Origin: CAYILC01 sp964364145
Lineage (GTDB): Bacteria; Patescibacteriota; Microgenomatia; UBA1400; UBA12028
Direction of reading: 5' to 3'
DNA: 41,881 nt
Assembly: GCA_964364145.1 (NCBI GenBank)
Contig: CAYILC010000001.1
Coordinates: 1 to 41,881, forward strand
The notes under the pieces are model-generated. The model saw only the letters and a list, made by a program, of their open reading frames with translations, did not search any database and was not told the DNA's origin. Both the position numbers and the translations under genes were made by a program. Numbering within the stretch: the first letter of the stretch is position 1; every line of letters begins with the position of its first letter. Of this stretch, positions 16,251 to 22,974 are shown piece by piece.

Positions 16251-16323
16251 TGGGTAGAACTAGACTTGAACTAGTATTTCTCGTTTTGGAGACGAGAGTT
16301 CTGACCAATTGAACTATCTACCC
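16251..16323 (-). tRNA. tRNA-Trp(CCA) with A73, no encoded CCA end
   Basis: A 73-nt cloverleaf. Acceptor GGGTAGA pairs with TCTACCC (7 bp). The D arm is GTTC/GAAC with GG in the loop. The anticodon arm is CTCGT/ACGAG with loop CTCCAAA, giving anticodon CCA. The variable loop is four bases, and the T arm is ACTAG/CTAGT with loop TTCAAGT. The discriminator is A73, followed by CAA, so CCA is not encoded. Bacterial tRNA-Trp normally carries G73, while A73 is the archaeal/eukaryotic identity base. It lies between the T-box terminator and the 339-aa gene, so it is probably cut from the operon transcript. Confidence 0.93.
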
Positions 16324-16348
16324 TTTCTTTATTCGCATTCAATACAAT

Positions 16349-16415
16349 AAAGCCCTCGTACATACCCCACCTTCCGTACTTCAAATACAGAAAGTGATGC
16401 ATATACGAGGGCTTT
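16349..16415 (-). terminator. T-box-controlled terminator before tRNA-Trp
   Basis: A 12-bp perfect stem, AAAGCCCTCGTA with TACGAGGGCTTT, encloses a 43-nt loop that itself can form a small hairpin. Its 5' arm contains the CCUCG needed for the antiterminator. The following U-tract is imperfect (UUUAUUGUAUU). Confidence 0.75.
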
Positions 16416-16472
16416 CATTCTTTCGAATAAAAACTGTGCCACCTCGCTTTATCGTCTCGTAGTTTAACAAAT

Positions 16473-16495
16473 AAAAAAGCTTCCTTTTGGGAAGC
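16473..16495 (-). terminator. Second terminator-like hairpin inside the T-box leader
   Basis: Minus strand GCTTCC, short loop, GGAAGC, directly followed by six T. Structurally it is a good intrinsic terminator, but its position before the antiterminator suggests it may instead be T-box Stem III with a U-rich linker. Both readings are open. Confidence 0.45.
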
Positions 16496-16624
16496 CGTCA
16501 AACTACAAGAAAATCTTGTTCGTGACGAGCTCCGTTTCCGACACTCGTTGCGATCTTTTACGGTTTTGCCTCCGTCACATACTTTTGTGCCGCTCCCCGA
16601 TTCCAACCTATCGGATCATTGCGT

Positions 16625-16653
16625 TTGTATTTACTTGTAGCTTGTATTATAAC
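16625..16653. promoter_or_regulatory. Overlapping divergent promoters (T-box operon / small ORF)
   Basis: Minus strand: extended -10 TGTTATAAT (hexamer 16646-16651), start near 16639, no clear -35. Plus strand: TTGTAT (16625-16630), 17 nt, TATAAC (16648-16653). The two -10 boxes share bases, so firing in one direction would exclude the other. Confidence 0.6.
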
Positions 16654-16709
16654 AAATTCTGGGAGAAAAAGCATTTCTTACTTAAAAATCACGAAAAACT
16701 CGAGGAAAT

Positions 16710-16934
16710 ATGGGCGTAGACCTTGGTACTTTTTTGCAACACCATCCAGAATATCTACCGGATAAGTATAAATTCATGCGGTTTGATGGAATCGATTCAA
16801 CCGTTCTGAGTGCAATTTTTCAAGCGCTTCCACCTGAAATCCAACGTGCTTACCGCGCTCAACTTGGTTATCAATCAATCGATCAACTTCCTGATGTTAT
16901 GGAGGGTGGACTGCGTAGCGATCCTTCGTTTTAA
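16710..16934 (+). CDS. Small hypothetical protein (74 aa)
   Basis: No family recognised. The ATG has GAGGA about six bases upstream and a plausible promoter at 16625-16653. The sequence is soluble and balanced, with an internal helix pattern (LSAIFQALPPEIQRAYRAQLG). It ends 16 bp before the converging tsaD stop. Its position divergent from the Trp T-box operon is notable, but nothing links it functionally. Confidence 0.5.
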   Translation: MGVDLGTFLQHHPEYLPDKYKFMRFDGIDSTVLSAIFQALPPEIQRAYRAQLGYQSIDQLPDVMEGGLRSDPSF

Positions 16935-16950
16935 AACATTCCCAAAAGAG

Positions 16951-18003
16951 TTACTTCATTATATACACATCAATACTTGCGATAGGATCCCTCTCAAGTT
17001 TAGTGACATCTTCAACAAACTCTTTTCTTTGCGCCTTATACCAAGCAGCCACTCCAATCATTGCGGCGTTATCCATACACAATATTTTCTTTGATGGAAC
17101 AAACAATGGTATGTTATTTGATCGACAGATCTTTCGTAATTCGTTACGCAATACCAAGTTCGCAGAAACCCCGCCTCCAACGATCAATGACTTCACTTTT
17201 ACCATTTGAAGTGCTCGCTTTGTTCTTTCGACCAAATGTTGAATTGCCACTTTTTGAAATGACGCCGAAAGATCTGATATTTCTTTTCGTGTTAAAGATC
17301 TTTTTTCATCCATAGTAATCTGTTTTACAAGACGCACCATTGCGGCCTTAATTCCGGAATAACTAAAGTCTAAATCTTTACGCCGGTGTAATGGGACTGT
17401 GAACGAATACGCATTTGGGTTTCCGCGCTTCGCAATCAGTGACAGTATCGCACCGCCGGGGTATCCGAGTCCGAGCAATCGCGCCACTTTGTCAAATGCC
17501 TCACCAACTGCGTCGTCTAAAGTTGCCCCGAGAATTTTATATTCCCCATGCTCCTTCATAAACACAAGTTCTGTATGTTTGCCGGACACGAGAAGCGCGA
17601 GAACTGGAAATTGTGGCTTAGCCAACTTCTTACCTTTTGTCTGCGCGAATACTGAATACAGATGCCCCTCCATATGATTAACCGCAATTAGAGGTTTTCT
17701 TAACTGCAACGCTAACTCTTTACCTTTCTTTACTCCAACTTCTAGTGCAATTGCCAATCCGGGTCCATAGGTTACAGCTACCACTTCTATTGATTGAATC
17801 GAAACTTTAGCCAATTGAAGCGCTTTAGAAATTACTGCATCAATACGTTCCTGGTGCGCTCGCTTTGCGATGATAGGAACGACCCCGCCCCATGTATTAT
17901 GCAACTCTGTTTGTGAGGAAATAACGTTCGATAAAACAATCTTGTCTTTTACCACTGCTGCTGATGTATCGTCGCAGGATGTATCAATCGCTAAAATTAT
18001 CAT
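16951..18003 (-). CDS. tsaD: tRNA t6A37 threonylcarbamoyltransferase TsaD
   Basis: Transfers threonylcarbamoyl from TC-AMP to A37 of ANN-decoding tRNAs. The 350-aa ASKHA-fold protein starts ILAIDTSCDDTSAAVV. It carries the metal-binding histidines in VPIIAKRAHQERID and NHMEGHLYS, plus GYPGGAIL, FSYSGIKAAM and the GGGVSANLVLRNEL nucleotide segment. The length is typical. It overlaps tsaC/tsaE by 4 bp (ATGA) and is the last gene of the sufS-sufU-tsaC/E-tsaD operon, so all catalytic t6A parts except TsaB are here. Confidence 0.96.
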   Translation of the reverse strand: MIILAIDTSCDDTSAAVVKDKIVLSNVISSQTELHNTWGGVVPIIAKRAHQERIDAVISKALQLAKVSIQSIEVVAVTYGPGLAIALEVGVKKGKELALQLRKPLIAVNHMEGHLYSVFAQTKGKKLAKPQFPVLALLVSGKHTELVFMKEHGEYKILGATLDDAVGEAFDKVARLLGLGYPGGAILSLIAKRGNPNAYSFTVPLHRRKDLDFSYSGIKAAMVRLVKQITMDEKRSLTRKEISDLSASFQKVAIQHLVERTKRALQMVKVKSLIVGGGVSANLVLRNELRKICRSNNIPLFVPSKKILCMDNAAMIGVAAWYKAQRKEFVEDVTKLERDPIASIDVYIMK

Positions 18004-19097
18004 ATTTTTCTCTCAAATATTTGATCTCCATATTCAATGATTCTTTCATGTTCTTGTTTGCCATACGAAAACTTCACCCAAATAAGTTTTGCTTCACCTT
18101 CATAGCGTTTGAACACCTCGGAAACACGATCTGCCCACTCTACTGCGATAACATTGCATTCGTCTATCATCTTTGCGAAACCCAAATCTAAGAATTCCTG
18201 ATCGTTAAATAAGCGCCATGTATCCATGTGAATAAATTCAGTATTTTTTCCTTCTGCCTTAAATTTGTAATTTGTTGAAAATGTATACGTTGGAGAGGTT
18301 ACTGTTTCTTTAATTCCCAACCCACGCGCAATTCCTTTGCAAAACTGTGTTTTGCCCGCACCCATCTCACCGACTAAACAAAAAACTAAAGCTTTATATG
18401 TAAGAAGGCTTTTATATTTCAATACAAGCTTTTCTCCGAGCTTTTGTGTTTCACTTTCATTATTTGAAGTGAAAGTATTTCCTTCAGTAAATGAAATTTC
18501 TCCTTGCCGCAATACTTTAATATCGTCCAATGTTGTATCGATGACTGTTGATGGTTCGTTGTGTGGTAACTCTCCAGCATCGATAACCATCGTGATGAAC
18601 GATCGCTGACGAGGAGATAAAAACTTCATAATATCCTCCACACAGTACGGACGTTTTTTGTATGAAGCGTTCGCGCCGGTGGCGGTGATTGGCTTCCCAA
18701 ACGCTTTCACGATTTGAAGTGCTAAGGGATGTGCTGGAATACGAATACCTAGCGACCCATCCTCGGACTCAACTCCAAAAGCAACAGTATGTTTTCCTTT
18801 TGACACTACCGTAACTGGTCCTGGTAAAAAATTGGCATAAACGGTACATGCGGCCTTATTGAGATCAACATATTTTTCCGCCATTTCTCTATCGGCAACA
18901 GCAATAGACAATGGTTTTCCTTCCCGTCGTTTCTTATATTTTAGTAATATGTTCACCGCCGTTTGATTTGTTGCATCAACCCCAATGCCATATGTGGTTT
19001 CGGTGGGATAAATCAGCAAACCGCCATGTGCTAAACATTCCACCGCAGCGGTAATAATTTCATCTAGCGATTGTGATTGTAGTGAAAGTATTTTCAT
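18000..19097 (-). CDS. TsaC-TsaE fusion, t6A biosynthesis
   Basis: Two t6A enzymes in one 365-aa chain. Residues 1-205 are TsaC/YrdC, which makes threonylcarbamoyl-AMP: GGLLIYPTETTYGIGVDA, KRREGKPLS, LPGPVT, LGIRIPAHP, ITATGANAS and STVID (183-187). Residues 213-365 are TsaE, the ATPase partner of TsaD/TsaB: Walker A GEMGAGKT (243-250), TSPTYTF, and HMDTWRL. The two are usually separate genes. It overlaps sufU at the start and tsaD at the end by 4 bp each, implying coupled translation. TsaB is not in the window. Confidence 0.93.
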   Translation of the reverse strand: MKILSLQSQSLDEIITAAVECLAHGGLLIYPTETTYGIGVDATNQTAVNILLKYKKRREGKPLSIAVADREMAEKYVDLNKAACTVYANFLPGPVTVVSKGKHTVAFGVESEDGSLGIRIPAHPLALQIVKAFGKPITATGANASYKKRPYCVEDIMKFLSPRQRSFITMVIDAGELPHNEPSTVIDTTLDDIKVLRQGEISFTEGNTFTSNNESETQKLGEKLVLKYKSLLTYKALVFCLVGEMGAGKTQFCKGIARGLGIKETVTSPTYTFSTNYKFKAEGKNTEFIHMDTWRLFNDQEFLDLGFAKMIDECNVIAVEWADRVSEVFKRYEGEAKLIWVKFSYGKQEHERIIEYGDQIFERKI

Positions 19098-19474
19098 GCC
19101 TGTAGATTAGATTTGTATAAAAGGCTCTGGAGAGTTTTTAACGCGAGAGTTAAACACTTTTCGCGAATTGGCATAATTGTTTTCAAACCCATTTCTTTGA
19201 GAAGATCTTTTATGCTGATTTTTTTTGCTTGCTCAATTGTTTTCCCTTTAATCAAGTCAGAAAGAATACTTGAGCTTGCCGTACTGATCGCGCAACCATT
19301 TCCTTTCCATGCAATTTCTTGAATCTTGCCTTTCTCCACAACAAGCTGAAGTTCCAGCATATCCCCACAACTCGCATTGACACCTTTGAGTGTATGAGTC
19401 GGATGTTTAAGTTCGCCAAAATGATGCGGGTGTTTCGCGTGTTCGAGAATAATTTCTTGATAGAGATCGGACAT
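19094..19474 (-). CDS. sufU: Fe-S scaffold / sulfur-transfer protein SufU (IscU-like)
   Basis: The 126-aa NifU_N-type protein begins MSDLYQEIILEHAKHPHHFG. It has the three conserved cysteines in ASCGDMLEL, GNGCAISTASSSILSDL and REKCLTLAL, with the Asp after the first Cys. In Gram-positive-type SUF systems SufU is a zinc-dependent sulfur acceptor of SufS; it lies right after sufS here. A TAAAAT box ten bases before its ATG could be a secondary promoter. Confidence 0.93.
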   Translation of the reverse strand: MSDLYQEIILEHAKHPHHFGELKHPTHTLKGVNASCGDMLELQLVVEKGKIQEIAWKGNGCAISTASSSILSDLIKGKTIEQAKKISIKDLLKEMGLKTIMPIREKCLTLALKTLQSLLYKSNLQA

Positions 19475-19510
19475 AATAATTTCAATTTTACTCGTGAATA
19501 TGCATTCTTT

Positions 19511-20740
19511 CTATTTTCCAAACACCACTTTTACCTTTTGAAGTGCCTGCACAAAAACATCAATCTCTTGTTCTGTTGAATACACGTTAAAACTTGCCCG
19601 CGTTGTTGCCACCCAACCGAACTTTGTATGTAACGGCATTGTGCAATGATGGCCGGAACGAACAGCAACTCCTTCACTGTCCAATATTTGCGCAACATCG
19701 TGTGCATGAACGCCGTTATACAAGAACGCCACGCTTCCACAGCGATTCTTACCATTAAGCGGACCAACAATCTTCACATTCTTTATTGTTGAAAGTTTTT
19801 TTAGAGCATATGCGACTAATTTTTGGTCATGATAAAAAACTTCTTTCATACCTACCATATTGAGATATTTACACGCCGCCGCCAACCCCACCGTACTCGC
19901 AACATCAGGAGTTCCGGCAATGAATTGGTCTGGCAACTCGGCAAATGTTGTCTCTTCTATAGAAACAGAATCAATCATTCCTCCACCAAATACATACGGT
20001 TGCAATTCTTCAAAAAGATTTGCTCGTATCAACAATCCACCAATACCCATTGGCCCAAGCATCTTATGTCCCGAGAACGCATATGCATCGCATCCCAACG
20101 CATGGAAGTCTATAGGAATATGCGATGCAGATTGAGCCCCATCAATAATAACTTTTGCGCCATATTTATGAGAGATTTCCACAATCTTTTCTATTGGATT
20201 AATTGTGCCAATAGCGTTCGATACATGAACAACCGCGATCAGTTTTACTTTTTTTGTTTTTAACAACTTTTCTAAATGATTTAAATCGAGCTCTCCATTA
20301 TTATCCACATGAACAGCAGTAAACATAGCACGTTTACGCTTCGCTAATTGTTGCCATGGAACAAAATTGGTATGATGCTCCATCTCTGTTGAAACAACGA
20401 GATCCCCATCAGAAATGTGTTTTTCTCCCCACATGTACGCAAACGCATTTATTCCTTCTGTGGTGTTGCGAACAAGAATAAGCTCGTTTTCTTTCGCACC
20501 AAAAAAATGCGCAATCTGTTGACGACTTTGGTGAAATAAACCTGTACTTTCATTTCCAAGCGTATGAATGCCGCGATGAACATTCGCATTATGTTGCGTG
20601 TAGTATTCCGTCATTGCATCAAGTACGGCTCGCGGTTTTTGAGTTGTAGCAGCAGAATCTAAGTACACCAATTGCTTTGATCTGTGAAGTTTGCGCGAAA
20701 GGATGGGGAAATCTCTTCTCATTGAGTTGGCATCAAACAT
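19511..20740 (-). CDS. sufS: Cysteine desulfurase SufS
   Basis: PLP enzyme that takes sulfur from cysteine for Fe-S assembly. The 409-aa protein has LVYLDSAATTQKP near the start, the PLP lysine in FSGHKMLGPMGIGGLL, and the catalytic cysteine in RSGHHCTMPLH. These are class II (SufS/CsdA) features. Length is normal. The ATG at 20740 sits six bases after a consensus TATAAT, so the mRNA is probably leaderless. First gene of the sufS-sufU-tsaC/E-tsaD operon. Confidence 0.96.
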   Translation of the reverse strand: MFDANSMRRDFPILSRKLHRSKQLVYLDSAATTQKPRAVLDAMTEYYTQHNANVHRGIHTLGNESTGLFHQSRQQIAHFFGAKENELILVRNTTEGINAFAYMWGEKHISDGDLVVSTEMEHHTNFVPWQQLAKRKRAMFTAVHVDNNGELDLNHLEKLLKTKKVKLIAVVHVSNAIGTINPIEKIVEISHKYGAKVIIDGAQSASHIPIDFHALGCDAYAFSGHKMLGPMGIGGLLIRANLFEELQPYVFGGGMIDSVSIEETTFAELPDQFIAGTPDVASTVGLAAACKYLNMVGMKEVFYHDQKLVAYALKKLSTIKNVKIVGPLNGKNRCGSVAFLYNGVHAHDVAQILDSEGVAVRSGHHCTMPLHTKFGWVATTRASFNVYSTEQEIDVFVQALQKVKVVFGK

Positions 20741-20746
20741 GCCCTC

Positions 20747-20752
20747 ATTATA
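20747..20752 (-). promoter_or_regulatory. -10 box of the sufS operon (leaderless)
   Basis: Minus strand TATAAT, six bases, then the ATG at 20740. It sits back to back with the femAB-like -10 at 20781-20786. Confidence 0.7.
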
Positions 20753-20780
20753 CCTGGTATCACAACTCTACGAGAAATCA

Positions 20781-20786
20781 TATAAT
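20781..20786 (+). promoter_or_regulatory. -10 box of the FemAB-like gene (leaderless)
   Basis: TATAAT, seven bases, then the ATG at 20794. It supports that ATG over the upstream in-frame ATG at 20677, which lies inside sufS. Confidence 0.65.
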
Positions 20787-20793
20787 TTGCTAT

Positions 20794-21768
20794 ATGCAAT
20801 CGCAAACACATTGTTTACTTTTTGACCGCTTTTCTGAACAGACCGACATTCATCAAACCACAATGTATGCACAGGTTATGAGAGACCTTGGGTGGCTTGT
20901 TCTTGGCAAGCCGGGCTCACAAACGTTTGTAAGGAAACTAGGCCCAATAGCTGTAGCAAAAACACAACGACCGTCGATTTTACATGTTGAATCCTTACAT
21001 GAAATCCGGCGAAAATACCGCACTATCCTCATGCAAGTTGAACCAGCTTTATGCATGAGAGTAGGGAAAAAAATCGTAAAATTTCCACAAACATATGATG
21101 GGCTTGGTGATATTTCTCTATGGAAAAATCAAATAGTTTCTACAGGACTCACAAAAATTGTTTCCCCACTCGCTCATAGCGCGACCTCAGTTATTGATAT
21201 TTTGCTCTCTGAAACAGAACTTCTTTCTAAAATGAAAAGAGTCGCACGATACAACATAAGTGTTACGAAAAAGAAACGAAATCTTAAAATCCACACTATT
21301 CCCATTCGTGAATTTTCCAAAAAAGATCATGAAAAATACTTTCACATTTTGAACGTATGGAGCAAGCGCAAACACGTATACGGCTTTGAACCAAAACTTA
21401 TGAAAGCAGTTTTGAGTGCTTTCAAAGCAGAAAGTTGGTGTCATTTTGGAGAGATTGATGGAAAGTTAGAGTCTACTGCTCTCATGTTAAAAGTTGGAAA
21501 AGTGATGGTGTATTATTGCGCTGTTTCTTCGGAAAATGGATACTCCAATCGCGTACCAACAGCATTAATTTGGGAGTCAATTGTCACTGGTAAAAAACTT
21601 GGCTGTGAATTTCTGGACTTTGGTGGTATTTACGACCCGAGGTATGTGGACGAATACAAACGATGGGGTGGGTTCACCACATTTAAGGAAAAGTTTGCAC
21701 CAACNNNNNNNNNNCCATCTCCGTTTTTATATCCACCATCGTTTAGACTACGAACGGGATGGTGGTAA
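20794..21768 (+). CDS. FemAB-like peptidyltransferase, C-terminus broken by assembly gap
   Basis: GNAT-fold FemAB proteins add amino acids from aminoacyl-tRNA to peptidoglycan precursors. From the ATG at 20794 the protein reads MQSQTHCLLFDRFSEQ. It continues to the typical C-terminal block with NRVPTALIWESI, CEFLDFGGIYDPRYVDEYKRWGGFTTFKEKFAP, then runs into ten N (21705-21714). The reading after the gap (PSPFLYPPSFRL to a stop at 21768) does not look like a FemAB end, and the frame across N is arbitrary. So the true C-terminus is unknown, with perhaps 20-30 residues missing. Confidence 0.8.
   Translation: MQSQTHCLLFDRFSEQTDIHQTTMYAQVMRDLGWLVLGKPGSQTFVRKLGPIAVAKTQRPSILHVESLHEIRRKYRTILMQVEPALCMRVGKKIVKFPQTYDGLGDISLWKNQIVSTGLTKIVSPLAHSATSVIDILLSETELLSKMKRVARYNISVTKKKRNLKIHTIPIREFSKKDHEKYFHILNVWSKRKHVYGFEPKLMKAVLSAFKAESWCHFGEIDGKLESTALMLKVGKVMVYYCAVSSENGYSNRVPTALIWESIVTGKKLGCEFLDFGGIYDPRYVDEYKRWGGFTTFKEKFAPXXXXPSPFLYPPSFRLRTGWW
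21705..21714. other. Assembly gap (10 N)
   Basis: Ten N, a conventional scaffold spacer; the true missing length is unknown. It interrupts the end of the FemAB-like gene. Confidence 0.99.
21733..21765. repeat. Hairpin beside the assembly gap
   Basis: CCACCATC and GATGGTGG form a perfect 8-bp stem around a 17-nt loop with an inner GTT/AAC pairing. No T-run follows on either strand. It may be a rho-independent-like transcript end of the FemAB gene, or the structure that stalled assembly. Confidence 0.5.
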
Positions 21769-21802
21769 CCGAGTCATTACTATTGGCTACAAAATTCTGT
21801 TT

Positions 21803-22235
21803 TTAGCCCATCATAAAATCTTTTGCAGATCCGTCATTTTCTGGAGCTGGAACATAAATAACAATCCCGTATTTTTTACCTAAATTCTTTGCATGCTTCT
21901 CAGCAGTTTCAAGAGCGGTTTTTTGTTCCGCAATGGTCTGAAGCCCATGAATAACGTAAAGATATCCGCAATGAAGATGGCCCGCCAGTGTTAACTCCTT
22001 CACTCCAGCTTTGGCTCTTACTCTGATAAAATCCTCCAAATGTTCTTCCAAATCCAAAAACGCAATTCCTCCTGCCGGAGCCCACTTTCCACGCATTCTC
22101 ATCTTTGGATCTGTGCAACCAACAGTATCTATCTCCATTCTGTTTACAATAATATCCGATGCTTCGGCACGAGCGCGCGCGACCTCATCATTAATAAAAT
22201 CAACTAATGCTCTCTCTCTGCTGTTTCTCTAACAT
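21803..22235 (-). pseudogene. Beta-carbonic-anhydrase-like small protein, frameshifted near the N-terminus
   Basis: The ATG at 22235 has an ideal GGAGG site six bases upstream. Its frame (MLEKQQRES) stops after 11 codons. The adjacent frame is open from within an (AG)5 run (22210-22219) through ALVDFINDEVARARAEA to the end at 21803. Adding one AG unit restores a single ORF of about 144 aa. The body has GCTDPKMR and AGHLHCGY, resembling the C-x-D-x-R and H-x2-C zinc motifs of beta-carbonic anhydrases in a short protein. It is last in the sufC-sufB-orf80-sufD operon. The frameshift may be real, phase-variable, or a sequencing error. An internal ATG at 22138 would give 111 aa. Confidence 0.55.
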
Positions 22236-22255
22236 ATTACCTCCTATATTCCTTT

Positions 22256-22735
22256 TCATGCTGGTGATTTTACCACAAATGATAAAAATCCATCAACAAT
22301 AAGTTCTTCTGCCTGTTGTTTCGAAATCCCGCGACTCATGAGATAAAACACCTGTTCGTCGGAAATATTTGAGATTGTTGCAGCATGCGAACACTTCACG
22401 TCATTTGCTAGAATTTCTAGATTAGGAACTGCCTCGGCTTTTGCTGTTGGTGATAATAGCAAAATACTCTCGCGCAAAAATGATTGTGTTTGCTGAGCCA
22501 ATTTTTCAATAACGATGGTGCCAGAAAGCCTTAATTTCGATGCATCCCAAGCAACACCATTAAGCGTTGTGTTCGCTGTCGTGTTCGGAGCTCTATGTAC
22601 AATGCGAATGTTGAGCTCTTTTACCTCAGCTCCACGTGTTTGAAAGCGGCCGACAATCTCCAGCTCCATTCCTTTCTTGTCCAAAATTATTTCGAATTCG
22701 CCAGTTTTATCTGAAATATCAATAGTTTTTTTCAT
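22256..22735 (-). CDS. sufD: SufD-like Fe-S assembly protein, short form
   Basis: Partner of SufB in the SufBC2D scaffold. The 159-aa protein keeps the C-terminal SufBD core: LAQQTQSFLRESILLLSP, LEILANDVKCSHAATISNISDEQVFYLMSRGISKQQAEELIVDGFLS, including the conserved Cys-Ser-His segment. Full SufD is about 400 aa, so the N-terminal half of the beta-helix is missing or replaced. It overlaps orf80 by 4 bp (ATGA) and follows sufC-sufB. The call as SufD rather than a SufB remnant is from operon position. Confidence 0.85.
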   Translation of the reverse strand: MKKTIDISDKTGEFEIILDKKGMELEIVGRFQTRGAEVKELNIRIVHRAPNTTANTTLNGVAWDASKLRLSGTIVIEKLAQQTQSFLRESILLLSPTAKAEAVPNLEILANDVKCSHAATISNISDEQVFYLMSRGISKQQAEELIVDGFLSFVVKSPA

Positions 22736-22974
22736 CTTCTACTTTCCTGTATTACTCTCCAATCACTTAAAGCTTTCTCATATCTTAGAAAAATCTCACG
22801 CGCTTCTTCTCCACAATCCTCTACTTTTATTCTCGTTGCAAGTTCTCGCATAATAGTTACCACTTGCAAAACCTCAGCGCGAAATTGGTCAGCGTTCTGA
22901 TAATTTGTAAGAATATTTTCTAGCTCTCTCAGTGCTTCTTTCACCCGAGACCTATTCACTGTTTCTACCATCAT
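22732..22974 (-). CDS. Small helical protein between sufB and sufD (80 aa)
   Basis: No family recognised. The 80 residues are almost all predicted helix (REALRELENILTNYQ-like heptads) with one Cys. The gene overlaps sufB and sufD by 4 bp on each side, so it is translated as part of the SUF operon. It may supply a helical element lost from the shortened SufD, or bind the SufBD core; this is inference from position only. Confidence 0.75.
   Translation of the reverse strand: MMVETVNRSRVKEALRELENILTNYQNADQFRAEVLQVVTIMRELATRIKVEDCGEEAREIFLRYEKALSDWRVIQESRR

Larger units (their letters stand above)
16349..16639 (-). promoter_or_regulatory. T-box riboswitch leader of the Trp operon
   Basis: The minus-strand leader RNA has a textbook T-box antiterminator at 16406-16446. 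Helix A1 is CGAGG/CCUCG, interrupted on the 5' side by the 7-nt T-bulge UGGCACA (16435-16441). Above it is a 10-bp helix A2 capped by a GAAA tetraloop. The 3' strand of A1 is shared with the terminator, so the two structures exclude each other. Upstream hairpins could be Stem I-III elements. One, CCGAU/AUCGG (16597-16614), shows UGG, the Trp codon, in its 8-nt loop (16603-16605). I could not fold a canonical long Stem I. The bulge UGGC is complementary to a tRNA ending GCCA (G73). Confidence 0.82.

Noticed and set aside
16349..16639. Trp attenuation by a leader peptide with Trp codons
   Set aside because: The short AUG frames in the leader stop within a few codons and have no run of UGG; the antiterminator geometry is that of a T-box.
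21581..21883. Plus-strand frame running across the N gap
   Set aside because: Its continuity depends on the arbitrary length of the N run, and it lies over the FemAB-like gene in another frame.
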